Source of the DNA: Drouetiella sp036703255
Lineage (GTDB): Bacteria; Cyanobacteriota; Cyanobacteriia; Elainellales; Elainellaceae
Assembly (NCBI GenBank): GCA_036703255.1
Contig: DATNPL010000092.1
Coordinates: 95,896 to 159,895, forward strand
Direction: 5' to 3'
DNA: 64,000 bases
Shown here: positions 43,680 through 50,865 of the stretch, piece after piece
How positions within the stretch are numbered: the stretch's first letter is position 1
How the letters are laid out: every line of letters starts with the position of its first letter
Notes under the pieces: model-generated
Database searches by the model: none
What the model saw: only the letters and a program-made list of their open reading frames with translations
What the model was told of the DNA's origin: nothing
Position numbers and translations under genes: made by a program

Positions 43680-44609
43680 ATGAAGCGGGAGGTTGTTCAG
43701 GACTTTCTGAATTTACCAGGAATTATGGGCGTTGCCCTAATGCATCGGCGATCTCGTCCCTACTTTTGCGGGGTCGATCAGGTTTTAAACTTTCAGCAGA
43801 AGGAAGCATTGGCTCAGGGCATTCAACAGGTGATTGAAACCACTCCTGTTGGGTTTCACTTTTTTGAGTTTCAGTTCAACGGCCACCAAGTCTACATCTA
43901 CAAGTTAGGCCAGGGAATCGTTCTGCTGGTTCTGACGGTAGATAATCTAGGCTACACAGGCTACTCCAAAGTGGTCGATCGCCTCAAGGCTGAGCTTCAG
44001 GAAAACATCACCGATGCGATCGCCACGTTTCGTTTGCTGGCAGGCAGCACGGTTCTTCCTGAAGAAAACTACTGGAAAAAGCAGTCAGCCTCTTCCCACG
44101 CCGTTTCAGTCCAGGCTTCTCCAACTCAGGCTTCTCCAGCTCAGGCAGCTCCAACTCAGACCTCTGCAACTCCACTTTCTGCAACCCCACTCGCTCCAAC
44201 CCCTGCTGCTCTGACAGTGATCGCCAAACCTGCAACTCCGGTTGCGAAGGCTGCCGCTCCAGCCGCCCCTGTTTCTCTACGCGATTTACTCATTGCTCTC
44301 AATCATCTGAGCCACTTCACTAAACAATATTTGGGCGCATCGGTGGCAGCCGGGAATTGGAAATCTTCTCGCCCCGAAGCGGAATGGCTCAACCAATTTC
44401 AAATCGATCGCACGGCTCAAATTGGCTTTATGGGACAAATGGATGGTCAAACCCTGGTTTCCGCCGAGCAGCATAAATGGATTCAGATCTGGGTTGCAGG
44501 ATTTATCGATCGGTGCAGCAAAGTCATCCGCAATTTCCCCAAAACAGTGCGTCAGAAAGCTCTAAACCCTCATCAAAAGATGCTTTTACTCCCAGACCCT
44601 GCTGACTAA
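43680..44609 (+). CDS. Protein of unknown function with Pro/Ala linker, roadblock-like N-terminus
   Basis: A 309-residue protein. The N-terminal ~120 residues (VVQDFLNLPGIMGVALMHRR, then FFEFQFNGHQVYIYKLGQGIVLLVLT) resemble the alpha/beta longin-like fold of roadblock/LC7 proteins, by pattern only. A Thr/Ala/Pro/Ser linker (residues ~145-200) contains 15-bp DNA repeats encoding SPTQA-type pentads. The C-terminal ~110 residues are helical (LIALNHLSHFTKQYLGA). No membrane segment. It lies just upstream of the ferredoxin gene and may belong to the PAP-like cluster. Confidence 0.65.
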   Translation: MKREVVQDFLNLPGIMGVALMHRRSRPYFCGVDQVLNFQQKEALAQGIQQVIETTPVGFHFFEFQFNGHQVYIYKLGQGIVLLVLTVDNLGYTGYSKVVDRLKAELQENITDAIATFRLLAGSTVLPEENYWKKQSASSHAVSVQASPTQASPAQAAPTQTSATPLSATPLAPTPAALTVIAKPATPVAKAAAPAAPVSLRDLLIALNHLSHFTKQYLGASVAAGNWKSSRPEAEWLNQFQIDRTAQIGFMGQMDGQTLVSAEQHKWIQIWVAGFIDRCSKVIRNFPKTVRQKALNPHQKMLLLPDPAD

Positions 44610-44719
44610 AATCTGCCACAGATTACTGGTGCAGATTATTGGCACAGATTACTGGCGCAAACCCTGTTTGGTCATCCCGTTCACCTCATTCAAAGCAAAG
44701 AATAGTCAGGAAAATTCTC

Positions 44720-45205
44720 ATGGTAAAAGTTGTTCGTCTAGAGCCGATCGCCCAAGAAACCTCCGTTGAAACCAATGGCAACCTGCTCTCGGTGCTGATT
44801 GATAAAGATTTAGATGTTTTGAGAGAGTGCGGCGGACGCGGCATGTGTGCCACCTGCCATGTCTATGTCAAGCAAGGCATGGAGGCTCTTTCGTCTATCA
44901 ACCGCCGAGAACAGCGCACTCTAGAGGTGATTACGACCTGTAAGACCAACTCTCGTCTGGCCTGTCAAGCCCGAGTGATGGGCAATGGCGTTGTGGTTGA
45001 GCTACCACCTGGGATGTATATTAATTCCATCAAAGACATTGAGGCGCTGATTGGACGGCGCGCCGAGCAAAATTTACTGCACCCTGTCACAGGCCAAGTT
45101 TTGGTGGAAGAGGGCAAGTTAATTACGCGATCAATGCTCAAGCAAATTGAAACGACCACCAGCTTTAACTTTGGATCTTTTCTGTCCAACAGCAGTGACG
45201 TTTAA
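44720..45205 (+). CDS. 2Fe-2S ferredoxin, PAP-cluster type
   Basis: A 161-residue protein from the ATG at 44720 (AGGAAA upstream); the open frame starts earlier at 44639 but the extension is implausible. The cluster ligands are Cys in ECGGRGMCATC and one further Cys in LACQARV, the plant-type [2Fe-2S] arrangement. The C-terminal ~60 residues (KDIEALIGRRAEQNLLHP...) extend beyond a usual ferredoxin. A gene of this type is part of the slr0144-slr0152 cluster of Synechocystis, so it probably delivers electrons or acts as a redox sensor in PSII assembly. Confidence 0.85.
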   Translation: MVKVVRLEPIAQETSVETNGNLLSVLIDKDLDVLRECGGRGMCATCHVYVKQGMEALSSINRREQRTLEVITTCKTNSRLACQARVMGNGVVVELPPGMYINSIKDIEALIGRRAEQNLLHPVTGQVLVEEGKLITRSMLKQIETTTSFNFGSFLSNSSDV

Positions 45206-45517
45206 GCCGTAGTCCAGACTGCCCGCGTTAGCGCAAGCCGCAGCCACTACTTGTTGCTAGAAAACTTGTTGCCAGAGAAATTTGTCCTAGAAAACCTTGT
45301 TTCTAAAGAAATTTGTTGCTAGAGAAATTTGTTGTCAGAGAACCTTACGCGAAGCGGATGTTAACTGAGAAAATCACCAAACAGGTATCTACAAATGTCC
45401 ACAAAATGTTACGCGATGTTGCTAAATATCCTCTGTTGATCACTCATCACTTGCTACGGGAATAATCACAATACATTCAACTAATCTAGCCAGCCCATTT
45501 AGCCCGCCCAGCCTGCC
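45206..45517. other. Intergenic region with tandem repeat, no gene
   Basis: A 312-base spacer inside the PAP-like cluster. The 16-bp tandem repeat at 45250-45344 occupies its first half. No open frame is credible. Confidence 0.5.
45250..45344. repeat. 16-bp degenerate tandem repeat (6 units)
   Basis: Units of the type CTTGTTGCTAGAAAA, CTTGTTGCCAGAGAAA, TTTGTCCTAGAAAAC, CTTGTTTCTAAAGAAA, TTTGTTGCTAGAGAAA and TTTGTTGTCAGAGAAC follow one another. The array lies ~45 bases after the ferredoxin stop and is non-coding. Confidence 0.8.
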
Positions 45518-45997
45518 ATGCTAAGCCAACTTAAGCGTCTCAGTTTGGAAGTCGATGGACGTTATGCCAGCGATGCCGAACTTCAATTCATGACCGATTA
45601 TGTCAAGTCATTTAATTTGCGGCTGCAAACCTATCAAAAACTACAAGAGATAGAGTCCTCGCTGTTGCAGCAAGCCTATGCCAAAATGCGATCGCTTGAT
45701 CCGACGCTATTTGTGCATGGCAAAGAGGAATATAGCCACAAATGGAAGGCTGACACGACTCGAACCCTGCGCTACGTAGCCGTTGCCGTTTTAATCAATG
45801 ACCCTGATACTCTGCGAGAAAGGCTTCTACTCTGGTTCCAAACCATCCTTCATGCCTTTGGGATGGAGCAAACCGCTAATGTGACCTATCAAGTGCTGCA
45901 AGAGGTGATCAAACAAGATTTAACACCCCCTCAAGCCAGTTTGGTTTGCCCTATTTTAGAGTTAGTTCGGCGTTCTCTCGGCCCAACTTCGCCCTAA
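45518..45997 (+). CDS. Phycobilisome-like helical protein (PAP cluster), no Cys at the usual chromophore position
   Basis: A 159-residue all-helical protein. RYASDAELQFMTDYVKSFNLRL parallels the N-terminal helices of phycobiliproteins, and RTLRYVAVAVLINDPDTLRERLL aligns with their central segment (CLRD...LRL...GD in ApcA). At the position where phycobiliproteins have the bilin-binding Cys, nine residues before the Arg of LRY, there is Trp76. So a globin-like scaffold protein without a covalent bilin is likely. I recall members of this family being annotated as phycobilisome proteins. Paralogous to the protein at 47329. Confidence 0.72.
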   Translation: MLSQLKRLSLEVDGRYASDAELQFMTDYVKSFNLRLQTYQKLQEIESSLLQQAYAKMRSLDPTLFVHGKEEYSHKWKADTTRTLRYVAVAVLINDPDTLRERLLLWFQTILHAFGMEQTANVTYQVLQEVIKQDLTPPQASLVCPILELVRRSLGPTSP

Positions 45998-46238
45998 TAT
46001 TCTGTGATTGATGAGATATCTCGCCCGTCAAAAATCATAGATCCTTCACCTTCAGGCTGATATTTCGCGATCGCTTCACGCACAACATTCTGCCCCAGTA
46101 TCTAGCCATAGCATCTGGCTGTAGTATCTGCCTTAAATTTAGACGGGTTTTCAACTCAATAGCCTGCAAAGCAGCCACATTTGAAGACAGTCGCATTTCA
46201 ACATCATATTTGTTCTCAATCTGCCAAACCCTTGCCCT

Positions 46239-46922
46239 ATGGTTACCCTAATTAACACCCCAAATCCTGTCAAGCTCAAGCATCCGAAGAAGCATGACCA
46301 CTATGGTTTTCGAGACTTTTTCACCTTCGACCCTGATAAGGGCACAATCGTAGACTGGAACGAAGGCCAAAATCTGCTGACCACCGAAGATTTCATCATT
46401 GGCCTGGTGGAAGGCTTACAGGAAGAGGTGGGTGACGCAGCAGCTGCCACTATGTATGTCATTGGCTGCGAGTGGGGACAAAAAGATGCCTTCTTCTTCG
46501 AGAAATGGTTTGAGAAAGAATTCGATCGCAATATGCGTCAGGCCAATCTGCTGTTTTTGCTAGAAACCTGGTGGTGGCCTTTCACCTCTCAGGGCTGGGG
46601 TCGCTGGGAAGTGGACATGGGCGATCGCAAACAGGGCTTTATGTTCATCAATATTTTTGATTCTGCCGTTGCCCGAACCCTGGGCGATGTCGGCAAGCCA
46701 GTGTGTTTCCTATATGCGGGTCTGTTTGCTGGATTCTTTACAGAGCTGGTTAGAAAGCAGTTGAGCTGCATTGAGATTCAGTGTTACTCAATGGGCGAGA
46801 CCTACTGCAAGTTTTTGGTAGGCGGACAAGATCGGATTGATGCGGCAGCCTTCTGGATGAACGAAGGGGCAAACGCACGCGATATCGAGAAGCGCCTCCG
46901 TACAGGAGAACTTTTGAGATGA
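46239..46922 (+). CDS. V4R-domain protein, slr0144-like
   Basis: A 227-residue protein with the V4R (4-vinyl reductase) fold, thought to bind small tetrapyrrole-like or lipid-like ligands. It has TTEDFIIGLVEGLQEEVGDAAA, GWGRWEVDMGDRKQGFMFINIFDSAVA and the C-terminal Cys cluster in SCIEIQCYSMGETYCKFLVGG (spacing C-x4-C-x6-C). It resembles the slr0144 member of the PAP operon and is followed by a coupled gene (4-base ATGA overlap). Confidence 0.85.
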   Translation: MVTLINTPNPVKLKHPKKHDHYGFRDFFTFDPDKGTIVDWNEGQNLLTTEDFIIGLVEGLQEEVGDAAAATMYVIGCEWGQKDAFFFEKWFEKEFDRNMRQANLLFLLETWWWPFTSQGWGRWEVDMGDRKQGFMFINIFDSAVARTLGDVGKPVCFLYAGLFAGFFTELVRKQLSCIEIQCYSMGETYCKFLVGGQDRIDAAAFWMNEGANARDIEKRLRTGELLR

Positions 46923-47275
46923 GCAGCACTATGGTTCTCAACTCCACCAATGGTCACAAGCCGCGATCGCCCGAGTCTGCCCCTGCCTCGGCTTCAGCAA
47001 CCTCCTGGAAGCGGCAATCTGTACAGCAGTTCTTTACCGCCTTCAATTGGGACAATCATCCGCCTGAGGTGCAAGAACTCAAGATCTCGGCGGCACAGCA
47101 GGGCGTTTACCAACCCCTCAGCCTTGCCCTCAAGGTCAAAGATTTTTTTACCGCCTTTAACTGGGATGACAGCGCCATTGCCGCAGCGCCCAAGTCGCCA
47201 GATGCCTTGCCCAATAGCGGCAATGGCAAAGCTGACGATGATTTCACCTTAGATAACTTCTCAGATCTGTTTTAG
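46919..47275 (+). CDS. Short protein with duplicated FFTAFNWD motif (PAP cluster)
   Basis: A 118-residue, mostly disordered protein. It holds two copies of a short module, VQQFFTAFNWD (~34-45) and VKDFFTAFNWD (~74-84), each followed by polar or Pro-rich sequence, and ends in an acidic NFSDLF tail. The stop of the V4R gene overlaps its ATG by four bases (ATGA), so translation is coupled. Position matches slr0145. Likely a small partner protein that docks on the V4R or phycobilisome-like proteins through the two aromatic motifs, by inference. Confidence 0.75.
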   Translation: MSSTMVLNSTNGHKPRSPESAPASASATSWKRQSVQQFFTAFNWDNHPPEVQELKISAAQQGVYQPLSLALKVKDFFTAFNWDDSAIAAAPKSPDALPNSGNGKADDDFTLDNFSDLF

Positions 47276-47328
47276 CGCCCGTCTCACCGATCGCCAAAAG
47301 CTCGTACATCCTTCACCCTTCCTGCCCT

Positions 47329-47823
47329 ATGCATCCCCAAATTGAAGAACTCTTCGACGATGCTGACACTCGCTACCTCAAAATCGAGGAACTGCGGCTG
47401 GTGGCTCACTATGTCAGTTCCATTCCAGAACGGCTGGCAACCTATCGCAGCTTGCGCGACTGTGATCTGGAAGTGATGCAGTGGGTTGCCAACCAACTCC
47501 AAGCTGAACTGCCCCAAGAATCTGAGGCCACCCTAGAACGCTGTGTTACAAATGCGCTGCTCATGCTGCGGCACTGCGCTATGGCAATGCTGGTCAATCA
47601 AGAGTCGATTGTCAAAGAGCGATTTCTGAACTGGGTACAGCCTACCGTTGAGGTTTACAACACTCGGGCGATCGATGCACGGCTCTATCAGCTTCTTAAT
47701 CAGCGCCTCAATCAAACTTTGGGCAAACGGATGGAGCTGCTTAGCCCTATGTTGCTGATGGCTCAAAAAGCACTTGTCCCTGAAAAAGTTGAATCTGTTA
47801 ACGGTGTGGCGATCGGGTGGTGA
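47329..47823 (+). CDS. Phycobilisome-like helical protein (PAP cluster), Cys at the chromophore position
   Basis: A 164-residue helical protein, slr0146-like. RCVTNALLMLRHCAMAMLVNQE aligns with the bilin-binding segment of allophycocyanin alpha (CLRDLDYYLRLVTYGVIAGD): here Cys72 precedes the Arg81 of LRH by nine residues, the same spacing as in phycobiliproteins. The paralogue at 45518 has Trp there. Whether a chromophore is attached is unknown. It is 53 bases downstream of the coupled small gene. Confidence 0.72.
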   Translation: MHPQIEELFDDADTRYLKIEELRLVAHYVSSIPERLATYRSLRDCDLEVMQWVANQLQAELPQESEATLERCVTNALLMLRHCAMAMLVNQESIVKERFLNWVQPTVEVYNTRAIDARLYQLLNQRLNQTLGKRMELLSPMLLMAQKALVPEKVESVNGVAIGW

Positions 47824-47936
47824 CGCCCTCAGCTATGTTCGTGTCAAATATGTTTTTGTCAAAACACTGCTCTATTCTCCAGACTCTCCCTACTTTCCCT
47901 TGATTCCCCCTCCTGATTCCCCCCTCCTGAATTCCT

Positions 47937-48590
47937 ATGATTTCCGTTGCTGATCTACTAACCGACAAACAGCTTCCAGGCAACTATTTCGCCGCTGAAA
48001 CCTATGTACGTGGCGATCTGGAAATGGGTCTGATTGAGAACCGTCAGGGCGATCGGCTAATCGCCTTGCCCGAAACTTTGATTCAAGCAATCTACTCAGG
48101 CTTAGAGAAAGAAACGGGACAAGCCTCCCGTCTAGTACTGTTTAACTGCGGCCGTTGGTGGGGCAAAAACTTCTACGCCCGCTTCTGCGAACAGTTGACC
48201 GACTACTACCATCTCTCGCCCGCCGATATGGCAATGGTTGAGTTTTTGCAGGCGCTTCAACAATGCTGGATTACCCACGGCTGGGGCAAAATTGACCTAG
48301 AACAAACCCACCAGCAGCGCGGATTTTTGGTTATCAAAGTTTGGAATTCGACCTTCGCTCGGCTTGCGCCTCAGAATAAGCAGATCTCTTGCCACCTGGA
48401 GGCAGGCATTTTGTCCGCCTTTTTTAGCCAGTTGACGGGTCGAGAGCTACATTGCATTCAAACAAGCTGCGAATCTATGGGGGCAGACTGCAATCGGTTT
48501 GTACTGGGCTTACCTAAGCGGCTAGAGGCAGTCGAAACTTTGGTCGGTGTCTCTGATCATGACTCCATCATGCAGCAGTTGTGCCAGTAG
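47937..48590 (+). CDS. V4R-domain protein, slr0147-like
   Basis: A 217-residue V4R protein paralogous to the one at 46239. It has LVLFNCGRWWGKNFYARFCEQL, THGWGKIDLEQTHQQRGFLVIKVWNSTFA and the Cys set HCIQTSCESMGADCNRFVLG (C-x4-C-x6-C). It closes the V4R/phycobilisome-like block. The gene order ferredoxin, PBS-like, V4R, small, PBS-like, V4R, kinase matches the Synechocystis PAP operon in content but not exactly in order. Confidence 0.83.
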   Translation: MISVADLLTDKQLPGNYFAAETYVRGDLEMGLIENRQGDRLIALPETLIQAIYSGLEKETGQASRLVLFNCGRWWGKNFYARFCEQLTDYYHLSPADMAMVEFLQALQQCWITHGWGKIDLEQTHQQRGFLVIKVWNSTFARLAPQNKQISCHLEAGILSAFFSQLTGRELHCIQTSCESMGADCNRFVLGLPKRLEAVETLVGVSDHDSIMQQLCQ

Positions 48591-48949
48591 ACTCCCTCCC
48601 TCCCTCTCTTCCACACTCCCTCTCTTCCACACTCCCTCTCTCCCACCCTCCTTCCCTCTCTCCCACACTCTTTCCCTCCCTCACTTCCTCAATTAAAGTA
48701 AACTCTCCACCCTTGCAATCTGCTATTGGGCTAATGGCATTTCAGACATTTTGCTCACAGTTCGCTCAAAATATTTTGCTCAAAATATTTTGCTTAAAAG
48801 CAAGCCATAGGCTCAGGGCCTGGTTCTCTAAGTTTTGGAGCATCTGGGTGAAATACAGCACCCAGTTTGAAATCCAGCGCCAAGACAGCCAGATTGTTTA
48901 ATAAATCGGCGATAATCGGCGATAACCCTTTACCCCTTCCTGCTGCCCT
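48591..48949. other. Intergenic region with polypyrimidine tandem repeats
   Basis: The first ~100 bases (48592-48690) are a C/T-rich tract built from CTCTCTTCCACACTCCC-like units, repeated about four times. Next come direct repeats of TTTTGCTCAAAATA near 48768-48795. An overlapping 106-codon frame is low-complexity and not supported. The upstream region of the SpkG-like kinase is included. Confidence 0.6.
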
Positions 48950-50848
48950 GTGTCCAAACGTTCAAACTATCGACTTCTCGGTCTGGTTGGACAAGGACAG
49001 TTCGGTCAAGTCTTCTGCGCCGTCTCTCGACAAAACGGCCGTCTGGTTGCCCTTAAGCGGCTCGACCATAAACGCTTTCCGACCCACAAGTTTCTGCGGG
49101 AACTGCGGTTTCTGCTCAGTCTGCGGCATCCTAACATTGTGGCCTGTCAAGCCGTAGAGCATATGGCAACAGGTCGGCATCTGGTGATGGAATACTGCGA
49201 AGGCGGCACCCTGCGTAACCTGATGACAGAAGAGATTCGGCTCGATCTGACCCAGAGCCTGAAACTTGTGATCGATGTTCTGAAAGGACTAGCTCATGCC
49301 CACGATCGCGGCATTGTCCATTGTGATATTAAGCCTGAGAACATTCTGCTGTCCGTGCAGCCAGACGGCTGGATTGCGAAAATTTCGGATTTTGGCATTG
49401 CTCGCCTCAGCCAAGAAGTAGAAGATCGCGAAACTAGCAACACCGGATCGCCTGCCTATATGGCTCCGGAGCGGTTTTACGGCGAATATTCCCACACCTC
49501 CGATCTCTACTCTGTGGGGGTGCTGATGTTTGAGCTGGCAGCCGGACATCGACCTTTTTCTGGCACTCCTGTCGAACTGATGTCGGCTCACTTGAATCAG
49601 CCCGTCAAGATGCCCAAAGCCATTCCGGCGGCTTGGCAGCCCATCATTCTCACCGCGCTGCAAAAACTCTCAGCCCGTCGCTTTAAGTCTGCAAGCGAGA
49701 TGCTGGAAGCGCTGCAAGCGATCGCCTCTTCTTCGGGCGTTTATGTTTCAGACATTTATGCTTCAGAGCTTAACTCCTTAGAAGCGCTACCCTCGCCTAA
49801 ACCAACGCCTCAGCCTCTCCTCACGCCAGCCACTGAGCCGCCAGAGTGCCTCTTTCACGTTCAGCAAAAGCAAACGTTAGGCCAACCCATTGCGGCGCTT
49901 GCCGTGATGGCAAATTCGCTCTATCGCGTCACGACCGATCGTGTTATTTGCGATCGCTATAGCGCCTCTCTGCTGTCGCCCCTGAAAGATCTGCGTTTTG
50001 CCCTGCCCGAAGCCTGTAGCCATATCTTGCTTCAGGAGCCTGTGGAATCGCTATCGTTGCGATCGCAGGGCTGCTTTGTGGTTGCGGGGCGATCGGTCTA
50101 TCTCATGCCTGTGCCTGAGATAGACAATCATCGGTTGAGGCCCATTCAAGCCAGAGTCCCGGCTGGCGTGACTGCTATTTCTCCTGGGGGCGATTGGCTA
50201 GCCAGCTTGGTTTCTAATGCTCAAGGGGAATATGCCCTGTCCTTTGCACGACTATCGAAGCGATCGATGCGGTTGGCAACGACACCCGCCGAAGTGTTTT
50301 TCAAAAAAAGGCTGCCTGTGCGGCCTCAGATCTTTGCTTTGGATAACAAGCATGTGGCGATCGCCATGCAGATTTCTATGGGCGAATCGGCATCTGCTTC
50401 TAGCTCACTCAATGCCAAGGGTGCTCAAACTCTAATTAAACTGTTTACGCGTCGGGGCACGTATGTCGCTTCGTTACTCCTTCCCTTCGCTATGGCTGAG
50501 GCGATCGTCACCCAAAAACCCTATCAGCTCTTGGCGATTGATCGCCAGCATCCTCAAGCCATTGGAATTATTGATCTAAAGCCGTATCGCATCCGGCGAT
50601 TTGCCATCAGCATTACGCCAACATTTCTGGCAGCAACAGACTGGGGCTACATTCTGGCCAATTCTGCTGGGCAGATCATTCTCCTAGACTTTGAAGGGCA
50701 GCAGTTGGGGCACATTACGGTGCCTGAGACGATTACAGCGATCGCCCCTTTTGAACAGCGCGGCTTGCTCGTAGCCACCTGGACAGGTCGGCAGGGTAGC
50801 CTTTATAGTCTGGATTTGAATGAAATCGGGGCAGATTTGCTGTTCTAG
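48950..50848 (+). CDS. spkG: SpkG-like serine/threonine kinase with C-terminal beta-propeller-like region
   Basis: A 632-residue protein with a GTG start. The N-terminal kinase domain has LVGQGQFGQVF (Gly14-Gly19), catalytic Lys36, HCDIKPEN (124-131) and DFGIA (147-151). The arginine of HRD is Cys, giving a non-RD kinase that would not need activation-loop phosphorylation. After a linker (~255-295) the rest (~295-630) is beta-rich with repeated LYRVTTDRVICDRY, VAGRSVYLM and TPTFLAATDWGYILAN patterns, like a WD or beta-propeller module. It is the last gene of the PAP-like cluster, as slr0152 is in Synechocystis, and targets may be PSII assembly proteins. Confidence 0.8.
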   Translation: MSKRSNYRLLGLVGQGQFGQVFCAVSRQNGRLVALKRLDHKRFPTHKFLRELRFLLSLRHPNIVACQAVEHMATGRHLVMEYCEGGTLRNLMTEEIRLDLTQSLKLVIDVLKGLAHAHDRGIVHCDIKPENILLSVQPDGWIAKISDFGIARLSQEVEDRETSNTGSPAYMAPERFYGEYSHTSDLYSVGVLMFELAAGHRPFSGTPVELMSAHLNQPVKMPKAIPAAWQPIILTALQKLSARRFKSASEMLEALQAIASSSGVYVSDIYASELNSLEALPSPKPTPQPLLTPATEPPECLFHVQQKQTLGQPIAALAVMANSLYRVTTDRVICDRYSASLLSPLKDLRFALPEACSHILLQEPVESLSLRSQGCFVVAGRSVYLMPVPEIDNHRLRPIQARVPAGVTAISPGGDWLASLVSNAQGEYALSFARLSKRSMRLATTPAEVFFKKRLPVRPQIFALDNKHVAIAMQISMGESASASSSLNAKGAQTLIKLFTRRGTYVASLLLPFAMAEAIVTQKPYQLLAIDRQHPQAIGIIDLKPYRIRRFAISITPTFLAATDWGYILANSAGQIILLDFEGQQLGHITVPETITAIAPFEQRGLLVATWTGRQGSLYSLDLNEIGADLLF

Positions 50849-50865
50849 CAACCTGTGGCCGATGC

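Noticed and set aside
44008..44235. 75-codon minus-strand frame of Glu/Leu/Pro repeats
   Set aside because: It is the antisense of the Pro/Ala linker in the gene at 43680-44609.
48581..48901. 106-codon frame after the second V4R gene
   Set aside because: The first third is pure Pro/Ser/Leu low complexity from the polypyrimidine tract, and it overlaps the V4R stop.
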